A DNA stretch of 64,000 nt from Neobittarella massiliensis (ex Bilen et al. 2018) (GCF_900289145.1 NZ_OKQO01000003.1:1-64000), one strand, 5' to 3'; positions 1-8,484 are shown, counted from the stretch's first letter. The notes: generated from the sequence alone by a model not told the origin. Program-made: numbers and translations.

Positions 1-96
1 CGCCGGCCCCGGGTCAGATCGCGGGCGCCGTTGCGTGTGCCTCACCGGCCGTGTTCTCAGCCGGGGCGCCGTCAGTCCCGGCATCTGGTCGGGCGC

Positions 97-843
97 TTAT
101 TTTTTTAAGATCCGCTGCAGGTAGGCCGCGTCCAGCAGGTTCACCGTCTCAAACCGCCCCTTGTAAAACACGCCCCAGTTGTTAAACACTCCCGGCAGCT
201 CCTTGGCCTTTTGCAGGGTGTCCACCAGCTCCAGCTTCAGCAAAATGCCGTTTTCCGCACAGTACTGCTTTACTCTCTCCACCGCCCGCGCCACATAGGG
301 GCACTGCCAGTCATAGTAGATGGTCAGCTCCTGACTGTCTATCTGCTGGCGTTTGGCAGCCGGGGCAAACGCCGGCGTCGTCCCGTCAAACGACAGCGCC
401 AGCAGCTCGTAGCCGTCCTCGGTGCGGTCAGCCACCTCAAAGCCAAATTTCCGGGCAAATTTCTGGTCCGAGAGCCAGGATCTCTGCTTTTGGGCCCCCA
501 GCATACACACGCCCGATCGCCCCTGTCGCCGGGCGTCGTCCAGGCAGTACTCCATCAGCGCCCGCCCGTAGCCTTTACCCTTATGGCCGCTGTCTACCCA
601 CAGGCAGTACAGGTACAGGTAGTTGTCGCCCACCACCGGGGTCCAGGCCGTCTCTAGCGGCGCATACTCGATAAATACGGTGGCCTTTTCGTCCAATTTG
701 CGAAAGACGTGCCCCTCTTTCAGCCGTTCGGCCAGCCACTGCCGCTTGGCGTCTACGCCCGGGTGGCCCTTTTTGCTGCGGATGATGCAGCTCAAGTGCT
801 CATCGGCCAGGTTCTCTTCGGTCAGGTTTATAAAGCGTTCCAT
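97..843 (-). CDS. GNAT N-acetyltransferase with C-terminal YoaP-like domain
   Basis: A 248-residue protein predicted to transfer an acyl group from acetyl-CoA to an unknown amine. The N-terminal ~150 residues are a GNAT fold, with the acetyl-CoA loop visible as GHKGKGYGRALM near residue 90. The C-terminal ~75 residues, starting at LTIYYDWQCPY, look like the YoaP-like domain, which has a thioredoxin-like CPY turn. The frame is open further upstream to 1023, but the ATG at 843 has a good ribosome site (GAGAGGAAGG) and begins MERFINLTEENL, as the family does; the extension is Arg/Ala-rich and overlaps the neighbouring gene. The substrate cannot be read from sequence. Confidence 0.85.
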   Translation of the reverse strand: MERFINLTEENLADEHLSCIIRSKKGHPGVDAKRQWLAERLKEGHVFRKLDEKATVFIEYAPLETAWTPVVGDNYLYLYCLWVDSGHKGKGYGRALMEYCLDDARRQGRSGVCMLGAQKQRSWLSDQKFARKFGFEVADRTEDGYELLALSFDGTTPAFAPAAKRQQIDSQELTIYYDWQCPYVARAVERVKQYCAENGILLKLELVDTLQKAKELPGVFNNWGVFYKGRFETVNLLDAAYLQRILKK

Positions 844-997
844 ATGCGCCTTCCTCTCTGCTCGCGCCGTTTTGCACCACGGCGCTGCGCGCCCGTGCCT
901 TTCGGCCGCGGCGGTGACCACTGGCCAAAAAAGGGCCGTGCAAGACGTCCGTCCCACACGGCCCCACTGCACAGTGCCGGCCGCCCGGCGGCTGCTG

Positions 998-1828
998 TCA
1001 CGGCGCGTCGGGCATCTTTTCAAACACCCCGCTGATGGTGTCGAAGTTTTTCTTGTCGCTGTCCGTCTGGGGCGTTGCAGTGTACTCCTGCCAGCCGGTG
1101 TTATAGCTCAGCACCTTGTAGCTCTGGCCCTCCAGCGTCTCGGTGCCCACCGTCACATAGCCGGCGGTGTAGGTCCCCAGGTTCGAGTTGTAGCGCATCA
1201 CCCGCATCGACTGCCCCACCTGGTAGTCGGCAATGTTCTCGGTGGTCCAGTACAAAATGTACCTGCCGCTGCCCTGTCCCTGGTACGACCAGGTGTTCAC
1301 CCCTTCGCCCTCCATGTCAAAGCCCTGCTTTTTCAGCGCCGCCACCACTTTTTTCACGTTGGTGCCGTTGGGGCTCGAGGAGTCGATGTGCTTGTTCATG
1401 GCGGTAAAGTTTTTAAGCACCGTCTGCAGCTCGCTGTCGCCGTTTTCAAATAGGCCGCTCAGGGCCCCGGCCATGTCAAAACCAAAAGACGAGATGTTGT
1501 GCACCGCGCACTGGATGCGCACGTCGCCCCCCGCACTGCGCGACACCTTGTACGGCCCGCCCTGCGCGCACACAAAATCCGATACATCGGCGATCTGCTG
1601 CAGCTCGGGGCTGGTCAGCTTGCCCTGCCCGCCGGTCTGGTAGATCTCCTCGGCCATCAGCTCCCGCCGCAGCCCGCTTATGTTCACCTGGCAGGCCCGC
1701 TCCTGGGCGGTGGTGATATAGCCGGTCAGCGCGGGAATGGCAATGGCCGCCAGTATGGCCAGTATCACCAGCACCACAATGACCTCCACCAGCGTAAACC
1801 CGCGCGCTCTGTCTCTGCGCCGCACCAT
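998..1828 (-). CDS. Type IV pilin-like (pseudopilin) protein
   Basis: A 276-residue protein with a classic prepilin leader: a basic MVRRRDRARG followed by FTLVEVIVVLVILAILAAI, so cleavage and N-methylation are expected at G|F with Glu at +5. The hydrophobic helix would anchor it in the membrane or a pilus/pseudopilus. The rest is a soluble domain of unknown fold with two Cys residues near 40 and 88. The start at 1828 has a GGAGGGGG ribosome site and a promoter at 1890-1918. No assembly ATPase, platform protein or prepilin peptidase is nearby, so its machinery, if any, must lie elsewhere in the genome. Confidence 0.85.
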   Translation of the reverse strand: MVRRRDRARGFTLVEVIVVLVILAILAAIAIPALTGYITTAQERACQVNISGLRRELMAEEIYQTGGQGKLTSPELQQIADVSDFVCAQGGPYKVSRSAGGDVRIQCAVHNISSFGFDMAGALSGLFENGDSELQTVLKNFTAMNKHIDSSSPNGTNVKKVVAALKKQGFDMEGEGVNTWSYQGQGSGRYILYWTTENIADYQVGQSMRVMRYNSNLGTYTAGYVTVGTETLEGQSYKVLSYNTGWQEYTATPQTDSDKKNFDTISGVFEKMPDAP

Positions 1829-1889
1829 AACGGCCCCCTCCTATCGGCCTGCCGCACCGGGGTGGGGCAGGTGTCTTTTCTCTATCCCC

Positions 1890-1918
1890 ACTATACCGTT
1901 TTTTGGTCACATCTGCAA
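1890..1918 (-). promoter_or_regulatory. Sigma-A type promoter for the pseudopilin gene
   Basis: Read on the minus strand, TTGCAG is followed after exactly 17 bases by TATAGT. It lies about 60 bases upstream of the pseudopilin start and points into it. Confidence 0.6.
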
Positions 1919-2011
1919 CCGTATGTACACAGCTCGCTGCCGCGTCGTTACAGCCGCAGATTTTAAAAGGCAGGAGCGACAAATTTTTTATCCCTTTTTT
2001 GTGCGCCTCTC

Positions 2012-2040
2012 TTTTAATTTGGATGAAATTGGTGTATAAT
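2012..2040 (+). promoter_or_regulatory. Probable promoter for the suf operon
   Basis: A perfect TATAAT at 2035-2040, directly preceded by TG, with a weak -35 (TTTTAA at 2012-2017). Transcription would begin near 2047, giving a leader of about 134 bases before sufC. Confidence 0.45.
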
Positions 2041-2046
2041 GCTCCC

Positions 2047-2180
2047 TGGGTAAAAGAGACAGGCTCTGTTTCCATAAGCCGTGACCAAAACGGCGGTTTT
2101 GGGGCATACTCCCGTTGGGTTTGGCTCTTTTAGGCCCGAATTTACAAATTCGTAACATTTTTATACACGGAGGGGACGCA
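2047..2180 (+). promoter_or_regulatory. Structured 5' leader of sufC with an operator-like palindrome
   Basis: The leader can fold into a closed structure. TAAAAGAG (2050-2057) is exactly complementary to CTCTTTTA (2125-2132). Between them CCAAAAC and GTTTTGG form a 7-bp hairpin. After the closing helix comes CGAATTTACAAATTCG (2137-2152), a perfect 7-bp inverted repeat around AC, just ahead of the ribosome site. I do not recognise a known riboswitch class. It could be a metal or redox leader, or the palindrome could be a protein operator. Confidence 0.4.
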
Positions 2181-2915
2181 ATGCTACAGCTCAAACATAT
2201 CTCCCTCACCGCGCCGGAAGACGGCAAAAAGGTCATTTTACACGATATCGACCTGACGGTGGGCGACAACAAGTTCGTAGTGGTCACCGGTCCCAATGGG
2301 GGCGGCAAGTCCACCTTGGCCAAAGTCATCGCCGGCATCATGACGCCCGAGAGCGGGCAGGTGCTGCTCGACGGGACCGATATCACCGGTCACAATATCA
2401 CCCAGCGGGCCAACGAGGGCATCACCTTCGCCTTTCAGCAGCCGGTCCGCTTTAAGGGCATCACCGTGCGCGATCTCATCATCACCGCCGCCGGCCGCCA
2501 GCTCGACGAGCCCGAGATCTGCGGCTATCTGCACCAGGTAGGCCTGTGCCCCCGCGACTATATCGACCGCGAGGTCAACCAGAGCCTCTCCGGCGGCGAG
2601 ATCAAGCGCATCGAGATCGTCATGGCCATGGCCCGAAAGACCAAGCTCACCATCTTCGACGAACCCGAGGCCGGCATCGATCTGTGGAGCTTCACCAACC
2701 TCATCGACGTGTTTAAACAGCTGCGCCAGCAGGTCAGCGGCTCCATCCTCATCATCTCCCACCAGGAGCGCATCTTAGAGATCGCCGACGAGATCGTGGT
2801 GCTGGCCGATGGACACATCACCGCCCACGGCCCCAGAGAAGAAATACTGCCCGCGCTGCTGGATACCGAGGGCGGCAGCTGCGCATACTGCCCCAGAACG
2901 GGAAGGGAGGCCTGA
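2181..2915 (+). CDS. sufC: SufC-type Fe-S cluster assembly ATPase
   Basis: A 244-residue ABC ATPase of the SufC family, which powers the cytosolic SUF iron-sulfur scaffold together with SufB. Visible are Walker A GPNGGGKST (near residue 40), the signature LSGGEIKRIE (near 143), Walker B LTIFDEPEAGID and the switch His in ISHQERIL. ATG 2181 has GGAGGGG nine bases upstream and begins MLQLKHISL; an upstream in-frame start at 2115 has no ribosome site. It ends five bases before the SufB-like partner, so the two genes form an operon. Confidence 0.92.
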   Translation: MLQLKHISLTAPEDGKKVILHDIDLTVGDNKFVVVTGPNGGGKSTLAKVIAGIMTPESGQVLLDGTDITGHNITQRANEGITFAFQQPVRFKGITVRDLIITAAGRQLDEPEICGYLHQVGLCPRDYIDREVNQSLSGGEIKRIEIVMAMARKTKLTIFDEPEAGIDLWSFTNLIDVFKQLRQQVSGSILIISHQERILEIADEIVVLADGHITAHGPREEILPALLDTEGGSCAYCPRTGREA

Positions 2916-2919
2916 TGAT

Positions 2920-3846
2920 ATGAATATGAACCCCATCACCCAAGAGCTTTTGGGCCAGGTATCCGACCTGTTCGGCGGCCCTATCGGCGGCGCCTACAAC
3001 ATCCGCGAAGACGGTGATTGCGCCGGCCGCCAGTCCACCGAGCACGTCAAGATCGAGTCTAAGCTCACCCAGCCGGGCATCGATATCCTGGTTGATCCCG
3101 ACACCGTGGGCGAGACCATCTACATCCCGGCGGTAGTCACCCACACCGGCGTAAACGATCTGGTGTACAACGACTTCTATATCGGCGAAGGGGCCGATGT
3201 CACCATCGTGGCCGGCTGCGGCGTACACAACGACGGCGGGTCCGAGGCCCGGCACAACGGCGTCCACCGCTTTTTCCTGCAAAAAGGGGCGCGGGTGCTG
3301 TACATCGAAAAGCACCTGGGCATTGGCGACGGCAGCGGCAAGCGGGTCATCGACCCCAAGACCTATATCGAGATGGCTGAAGACAGCTATATGGAGATGG
3401 ACACCACGCAGATCAAGGGCGTCGACTCCACCAAGCGCGAATCCACGGCGGTGCTGGGCAAAAACGCCAAGCTGGTCATCAAAGAAAAGATCATGACCCA
3501 CGGCGACCAGTACGCCGAGACCAACTTCGTAGTCGACTTGAACGGCGAGGGATCAGGGGCCGATCTGGTCTCCCGCTCGGTGGCCAAAGGCACCTCGCGG
3601 CAGCTGTTTCGCTCCCGCATAAACGGCAACGCCGCCTGTAACGGCCATTCGGCCTGCGACGCTATTATCATGGATAACGGCGTGGTCAGTGCCATCCCCG
3701 AGCTCACGGCCAACCACGTCGATGCCGCCCTCATCCACGAGGCAGCCATCGGCAAAATAGCCGGCGAACAGATGACCAAGCTCATGACGCTGGGCCTCAC
3801 CGAACAGCAGGCCGAGGAAAAGATCATCGAGGGCTTTTTAAAATAG
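2920..3846 (+). CDS. sufB: SufB/SufD-family Fe-S scaffold protein (short form)
   Basis: A 308-residue SufB/SufD-like beta-helix protein, clearly shorter than the ~470 residues of typical SufB. It partners the SufC ATPase upstream. Family features include the C-terminal run RINGNAACNGHSACDAI, a conserved Glu/His region (IPELTANHVDAALIHEAAIG) and the ending LTEQQAEEKIIEGFLK. ATG 2920 follows a GGAAGGGAGG site; a second ATG six bases on is possible. No SufS, SufU or SufD lies in the operon. This matches the minimal two-gene SufBC arrangement known from archaea and anaerobes. Confidence 0.88.
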   Translation: MNMNPITQELLGQVSDLFGGPIGGAYNIREDGDCAGRQSTEHVKIESKLTQPGIDILVDPDTVGETIYIPAVVTHTGVNDLVYNDFYIGEGADVTIVAGCGVHNDGGSEARHNGVHRFFLQKGARVLYIEKHLGIGDGSGKRVIDPKTYIEMAEDSYMEMDTTQIKGVDSTKRESTAVLGKNAKLVIKEKIMTHGDQYAETNFVVDLNGEGSGADLVSRSVAKGTSRQLFRSRINGNAACNGHSACDAIIMDNGVVSAIPELTANHVDAALIHEAAIGKIAGEQMTKLMTLGLTEQQAEEKIIEGFLK

Positions 3847-3859
3847 ACACAGTATGAAT

Positions 3860-3896
3860 AGAGAGCGGGCGCCGCGCGGCGTCCGCTCTCTGTTTG
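3860..3896 (+). terminator. Terminator of the suf operon
   Basis: Stem of AGAGAGCGG and CCGCTCTCT arms with an inner GC-rich helix, followed by a short T-containing tail (TGTTTGT), 14 bases after the sufB stop. Confidence 0.65.
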
Positions 3897-4190
3897 TACC
3901 GCTACCCGAGCCTTTGCCGTTTAAGGTCCGATCATGAGAGCGCCGAGCAGGAAGGTGCCCCCAGATGCGGTGCCGGTCAAAAGCGGCGGCGTGCAGCAGG
4001 GGAGACCGGGATAGCGATCGCCCCACAGGTATAGGGCCATACAGCGTGTGATCGGGCACCTGGGTGATCGTATAAACACCGCTGCGATACTGCCCCCGCG
4101 CTTTTCTCTGCTCCTGAGTTTGTCTCCGGCCGCCGTATCCCTACCCGCCCCAGCAGATACTTTTATCGTATAGGCGGCTGAGGCACAGAT
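3897..4190. other. About 290-base stretch with no convincing gene
   Basis: Between the two convergent terminators no reading frame has a plausible start and ribosome site. A 73-codon minus-strand frame (3838-4059) runs through the suf terminator, is Arg/Ser-rich and lacks family features, so I do not call it. Confidence 0.5.
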
Positions 4191-4230
4191 AAAAAAAGAG
4201 CCCCTACCGCCGCCGGGCAGTGGGGGCTCT
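4191..4230 (-). terminator. Terminator of the sugar dehydratase gene
   Basis: AGAGCCCC (4197-4204) pairs with GGGGCTCT (4223-4230). On the minus strand the hairpin is followed by a run of U (A tract 4191-4197). It sits 9 bases past the dehydratase stop. Confidence 0.8.
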
Positions 4231-4238
4231 TTCTACGC

Positions 4239-6095
4239 CTATTCTTTAGGGGTGTAGGTGGGCACGATCTTTTTCACCATCTCGGTCACGCCGCGGCGGT
4301 CGTTGTCCTCGGCCACGGTGCGCAGCCGCTCTAGCTCCTGGTAAAAGGTGGGCACGTCCAGCTCGATGGGCTTGCCCACAAAGATCTTTTTGTGGGCGGT
4401 CTCGCGCATTCCCTCCTCGTCCATAAGCAGCTCCTCAAACAGCTTTTCGCCGGGGCGCAGGCCGGTGTACTCGATCTGGATATCCACCCCCGGCTTTAGG
4501 CCCGACAGCCGTATCAGGTTCTCGGCCAGCTGGCGGATCGGCACCGGGTCGCCCATGTCCAGCACAAAGATCTCACCGCCCCGGGCCATAGCTCCGGCCG
4601 ACAGCACCAGCGACACCGCCTCGGGGATGGTCATAAAGTAGCGGATGATATCCGGGTGGGTCACCGTCACCGGCCCGCCGGCCTTGATCTGCTTTTTAAA
4701 CAGCGGGATGACCGACCCGTTAGACCCCAGCACGTTGCCAAAGCGAACCGCCACGAACTCGGTCTCGCTCACCGCGTCCATCGACTGGATGATCATCTCG
4801 CAGATGCGCTTGGTGGCCCCCATCACGTTGGTGGGGTTCACCGCCTTGTCGGTGGATATCTGCACAAAGCGGTGCACGTGGTAGCTGTCGGCCAGCTTTA
4901 CTAAGTTCAGGGTGCCAAATACGTTGTTTTTCACCGCCTCCTCGGGCGAGGTCTCCATCAGCGGCACGTGCTTATGGGCCGCCGCATGGAACACGATGTC
5001 CGGCCGGTAGCGGTCAAAGAGGATATCCATCTTCTCAAAATCGCGGATCGAGGCGATCTCCACCGCCAGGGCCAAACTGTCGTGATACAGCCCCACCAGC
5101 TCCTGCTGGATGTCGTAGGCGTTATTCTCGTAAATGTCCACGATGACCAGCCGCTGCGGCGAGTATTTGGCGATCTGACGGCACAGCTCCGAGCCGATAG
5201 ACCCGCCGCCGCCAGTCACCATCACCGTGCGGCCGGTGATGTACTGGGCGGCGTCTTTTAAGTTGAGACTGATGGGGTCGCGCCCCAGCAGATCCTCCAC
5301 CTCCACCCGGCGAATGCTGCTCATGGGCACGTTCTGCCCGGTCATCACCCGGTACAGGTCGGGGATCAGGTTCACCTCGCACCCGGTCTGGGCGCAGATG
5401 TTGAGGATGCGCTTTTTGTCGTTCTTGCCCAGGTTGGCGATGGCAAATAAGATCGCGTCCACCTTGTAGTCCCGGCACACCTCGGGGATATCTTCAGTGG
5501 TGCCGCACACCCGTATACCCTGGATCGAGCGGCGATTTTTCGTCAAGTCGTCGTCCACGATGCACACCGGCAAAAACTCGTTAGACACGTTGCGTTTTAA
5601 CTCCGACAAGATCATGGCACAGGCCTCGCCGCCACCCACGATGAGCAGCCGCTTGGTGCGCTTGGGTTCGGGCTTTGAGAACTTGGCGTCCACCACCTTG
5701 TTGATCTTGTAGACGATGCGGCACATGAACAAAAAGAAGGTGCTGAGGATCGCGCTCATCATGTAGGTGCGCACGCCGATGTTCAGGTGCAGAAAAAAGC
5801 TGACTACAAAAAAGAAGATGTTGCCCACCACACTGGTGATGCCCACATACAAAAATTCCACAAAGTCGGCGTACTGCCACATCTGGTCGTAGATGCGAAA
5901 CAGCAAAAAGGCGGCCAGACCACAACCCAGATAGGTCAAAAAAGTGGTGACGAACACGTGCTCGTACCCCAGCAGCGAAAAGGTGTTGCGGATCATGGCA
6001 AACGAGAAAAAGTAGGCACAGCCCCACAGCACCAGGTCGAAGGGCAGAAGTACATACTTTTTCAGCCGCAGCAAAAAATTGTACAGTTGGCTCAT
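4239..6095 (-). CDS. Membrane-bound NDP-sugar 4,6-dehydratase (PglF/CapD type)
   Basis: A 618-residue integral membrane enzyme expected to convert UDP-GlcNAc, or a similar NDP-sugar, to the 4-keto-6-deoxy sugar, the first step to bacillosamine-like sugars. The first ~130 residues carry four transmembrane helices. Next comes a first Rossmann segment (RLLIVGGGEA near 150), then the catalytic extended-SDR domain with NAD loop VTGGGGSIGSELC near 295 and STDKAVNP. The usual Tyr of YxxxK is replaced by Met (MGATKR), as in inverting and retaining dehydratases of this family. Start 6095 has a GGAAG site. The matching aminotransferase and phosphoglycosyltransferase lie at 8644-10526. Confidence 0.88.
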   Translation of the reverse strand: MSQLYNFLLRLKKYVLLPFDLVLWGCAYFFSFAMIRNTFSLLGYEHVFVTTFLTYLGCGLAAFLLFRIYDQMWQYADFVEFLYVGITSVVGNIFFFVVSFFLHLNIGVRTYMMSAILSTFFLFMCRIVYKINKVVDAKFSKPEPKRTKRLLIVGGGEACAMILSELKRNVSNEFLPVCIVDDDLTKNRRSIQGIRVCGTTEDIPEVCRDYKVDAILFAIANLGKNDKKRILNICAQTGCEVNLIPDLYRVMTGQNVPMSSIRRVEVEDLLGRDPISLNLKDAAQYITGRTVMVTGGGGSIGSELCRQIAKYSPQRLVIVDIYENNAYDIQQELVGLYHDSLALAVEIASIRDFEKMDILFDRYRPDIVFHAAAHKHVPLMETSPEEAVKNNVFGTLNLVKLADSYHVHRFVQISTDKAVNPTNVMGATKRICEMIIQSMDAVSETEFVAVRFGNVLGSNGSVIPLFKKQIKAGGPVTVTHPDIIRYFMTIPEAVSLVLSAGAMARGGEIFVLDMGDPVPIRQLAENLIRLSGLKPGVDIQIEYTGLRPGEKLFEELLMDEEGMRETAHKKIFVGKPIELDVPTFYQELERLRTVAEDNDRRGVTEMVKKIVPTYTPKE

Positions 6096-6207
6096 ATCGT
6101 TAAAACTTCCTTTTTATTCACAGCGCAAACCAGCGCAAACGGGCACAGCTCTCAAACAGCAACTATCGGGCCGGCGCGGTGCGCCCAGCCCGCATCCACA
6201 TTTTACT

Positions 6208-7107
6208 CTATTTGTCTTGGCCGCGCAACTGTACGGCGGCGCGGCAGGCAGCCAGCGCGTCCTGCCGGGTGGTCGCCGCGATCAAAAAGCGGTTGTTGTG
6301 GCAGAAAGTCAGGCCGCCGATACCGCTGGTGCGCTGCAGTGCCTCATCTTCCAGCCCGGCCCACTGCAGGGGAAACGGGCACTTCAGCTGCCCGCCGCCG
6401 TCCTCGATGGGCACCCCCTGGGCGCACCAGCCGCCCCGCTGAGAGGGATACACGCAAAATACCGCCTCACTGGGCGACAGCACAGATTTCCAGGGGGCAA
6501 AGCGCGGCAGTATCACCACCCCGTCCTGCATCTGCTGCAGCGCCTGCTCCACCAGTGCCTTGGCGCGGCAAAAGCCGGCGATGCTGTGCAGCCGGTTACG
6601 CAGCACGGTATCGGCAAACGCCACCGCCCGCCAAAAGGCGCTGTCGGGCCCGCTGTCCTCATCCCAGGCGGGGTTGAAATCACCGATCAGCGCTGCCAGC
6701 TCGCAGCCGCAGCCGGTGTTGTCATCCAGGTCCAGCGGCTGTACGAACTTCTCGTCAAAGCGCAGTGCCTCGCGCCGCCGCTGCTCTGTAGGCATGGGGG
6801 GCAGAAAGCGCTGCAGCAGTATTTCACCATAGGCGTGCCACAGCAGACCAAAAGCGGCGTAGGGCACCCCGTCGGGGCGCACCGGAGCCCCTTTTTGGTG
6901 GTGGTCAAACGGGCCGCCGCCAATGTCGTACACCAGCCCCGCAAAGTCTGCCGGCACGCGAAAACTGCGCCGCACCTGTATGTCGGGGCGCAGCAGCTGC
7001 AGCAGCGCGGTGCCAAATACATCGTCGGCGTGAAATTTGCCGCCGTGGGTCAGGGCCTCGGCGGGTATGGGCGGCGCTGAATGTGTATCGTAAAAAGGTC
7101 CCATCAT
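6208..7107 (-). CDS. MYG1/UPF0160 family protein (DHH-like predicted phosphoesterase)
   Basis: A 299-residue member of the MYG1 (GAMM1) family. Diagnostic motifs are THGGKFHADDVFG near residue 20, VYDIGGGPFDHHQ near 62 and LDDNTGCG mid-protein. These carry metal-binding Asp/His residues of DHH phosphoesterase type. The eukaryotic relative is reported as a 3'-5' exoribonuclease; the bacterial role is not established. The reading frame begins at a TTG (7110), but ATG 7107 is placed eight bases after AGACAGG and is preferred. It may be co-transcribed with the dehydratase 112 bases downstream, since no terminator separates them. Confidence 0.82.
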   Translation of the reverse strand: MMGPFYDTHSAPPIPAEALTHGGKFHADDVFGTALLQLLRPDIQVRRSFRVPADFAGLVYDIGGGPFDHHQKGAPVRPDGVPYAAFGLLWHAYGEILLQRFLPPMPTEQRRREALRFDEKFVQPLDLDDNTGCGCELAALIGDFNPAWDEDSGPDSAFWRAVAFADTVLRNRLHSIAGFCRAKALVEQALQQMQDGVVILPRFAPWKSVLSPSEAVFCVYPSQRGGWCAQGVPIEDGGGQLKCPFPLQWAGLEDEALQRTSGIGGLTFCHNNRFLIAATTRQDALAACRAAVQLRGQDK

Positions 7108-7165
7108 CAAAAGTACCTGTCTTTCTACCGGTATGTGCGGCGGCCGAGGTCGGCGCCGTCTCTAT

Positions 7166-7195
7166 AGTATAGGCGCTGGGGCGTGCGGCAGTCAA
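7166..7195 (-). promoter_or_regulatory. Promoter for the MYG1-family gene
   Basis: On the minus strand TTGACT is followed by an 18-base spacer and TATACT, about 60 bases upstream of the ATG at 7107. Confidence 0.6.
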
Positions 7196-7238
7196 CTGCC
7201 GCCTGCCGGCACCTGTCTCCACCGCCCGTACCAAATAC

Positions 7239-7272
7239 AAAAAATGCGCCGGTGCGTGCTCGCACCGGCGCA
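7239..7272 (-). terminator. Terminator of the nucleoside hydrolase gene
   Basis: A perfect 12-bp stem, TGCGCCGGTGCG (7245-7256) with CGCACCGGCGCA (7261-7272) and a four-base loop. A U tract follows on the minus strand. It lies 22 bases past the hydrolase stop. Confidence 0.88.
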
Positions 7273-7294
7273 TAGCTCCTATCGTCTGTCTCTC

Positions 7295-8287
7295 TTATTT
7301 GGTCAGGGTCTCGAACAGGTCGCCCATGATCTTGTCGCGGTTGAGCGCGTAGACATAGCGGATGGGGTAGCGGGACTTATCGATGCTGTAGTGGCCGTCG
7401 TACGACGGGATCGGTGCGGGCTCCAGGCGGTCCATCACCGCATCGCTCAAAAACCACGCCACCGGTGCCACATCCCAGATCGCCCGGCTCCAGTACGGGC
7501 CTTGGCCGCACTCCTCAGCCTCGGTGCAGGTGATGTCGCACAGGTAGTCGCACAGTGCATTTTTGCCCTTCAGCCAGTGCTGCAGCTCCGGCCCGGTAGT
7601 CGCCAGCGACGACACCACGCCCATACAGGGGAACAGCACCACCGGCACGCCGCAGGTCAAAAGCACCCGGGCCCCGGCAATATCCTGTACCATGTTGAAT
7701 TCCATGGTGTCCGGCCAGTCCAGCGAGTGGCCGCCCAGCCACACCACCACGATCTTTTTGGCGATCTCGGGCTTCATCAGCAGGGCCGAGGCCACGTTCG
7801 AGATAGCGCCGATCGCAATGACATACAGCGGGTCGTCGTCGGCGCGCAGCATGGCTTTTTCCACCAGGTCTTTGGCCGCGTCCGAGATGACCGGCGTCTG
7901 CTCGTCGTGCAAAAAGCTGGTAGAGCCGCGGTACACCTTGTCAAACATGTCCTCCCGGCCCAGCAGCTTTAAGATGTTAAAGATCTCGTCGTAAGATTTT
8001 TCCATGCCCACCGCGGCGGTGGGGGCCCCCTTCATCTTCTCGTTGACAAAAGGCGCAGCATAGATGGCCTGCACATTAAACTTCTCGTCGTGCTTCAGCA
8101 TGTAGGAGATAGCGTACTGGTCGTCGATCTCGTTAAAGGTGTCGGTGTCCATCACCACATCCACCTTGCCGGCGGGTTTGTCCAGCCGTCTGGCCACGAA
8201 TCCGTCGGTCAGCTCGGGGTAGGGCTGGTGCTTGGGCAGGTTGAAGCCCGTGTCGATCAGGTTTTGCAGCAGTTCATTTTTGGGCAT
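7295..8287 (-). CDS. Nucleoside hydrolase (IUNH family)
   Basis: A 330-residue inosine/uridine-preferring nucleoside hydrolase-like enzyme that would cleave ribonucleosides to base plus ribose. The Ca-binding Asp cluster appears as VVMDTDTFNEIDDQYA near residue 45, where the canonical form is DxDxxxDD; here Asn replaces one position. A second metal Asp lies in the IWDVAPVAWF region near 280. Start 8287 has a GGAGG site nine bases away. A 12-bp perfect palindrome (8308-8319) sits just upstream. It is flanked by its own terminator, so it looks monocistronic. Confidence 0.85.
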   Translation of the reverse strand: MPKNELLQNLIDTGFNLPKHQPYPELTDGFVARRLDKPAGKVDVVMDTDTFNEIDDQYAISYMLKHDEKFNVQAIYAAPFVNEKMKGAPTAAVGMEKSYDEIFNILKLLGREDMFDKVYRGSTSFLHDEQTPVISDAAKDLVEKAMLRADDDPLYVIAIGAISNVASALLMKPEIAKKIVVVWLGGHSLDWPDTMEFNMVQDIAGARVLLTCGVPVVLFPCMGVVSSLATTGPELQHWLKGKNALCDYLCDITCTEAEECGQGPYWSRAIWDVAPVAWFLSDAVMDRLEPAPIPSYDGHYSIDKSRYPIRYVYALNRDKIMGDLFETLTK

Positions 8288-8307
8288 AAAAAGCGTCCTC
8301 CTTTAGC

Positions 8308-8319
8308 GGCCATATGGCC
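8308..8319. promoter_or_regulatory. 12-bp perfect palindrome upstream of nucleoside hydrolase
   Basis: GGCCATATGGCC lies about 20 bases upstream of the hydrolase start, beside its ribosome site. It could be an operator or an mRNA hairpin. A single palindrome of this size can also occur by chance. Confidence 0.25.
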
Positions 8320-8484
8320 ATGTAGGGATTAATTAGCCGAGAGATACCAAAAATACAACCCCATTTTAGCACACCTGAGCCGCGGTCTATATGCTTTTGG
8401 TAAAATTCGCCGTTATGCTAAAAAACACCGCTGTGTCACTGGACACTTTTCCCACAGCCCCTCCGACCGCTGCCGCCGTTTTTC

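Noticed and set aside
3838-4059. 73-codon minus-strand frame beyond the suf operon
   Set aside because: It runs through the suf terminator, has no ribosome site, is Arg/Ser-rich and shows no family features.
6121-6143. Short direct repeat CAGCGCAAAC upstream of the dehydratase
   Set aside because: Two adjacent 10-base copies only, without promoter or symmetry; too little to call an operator.
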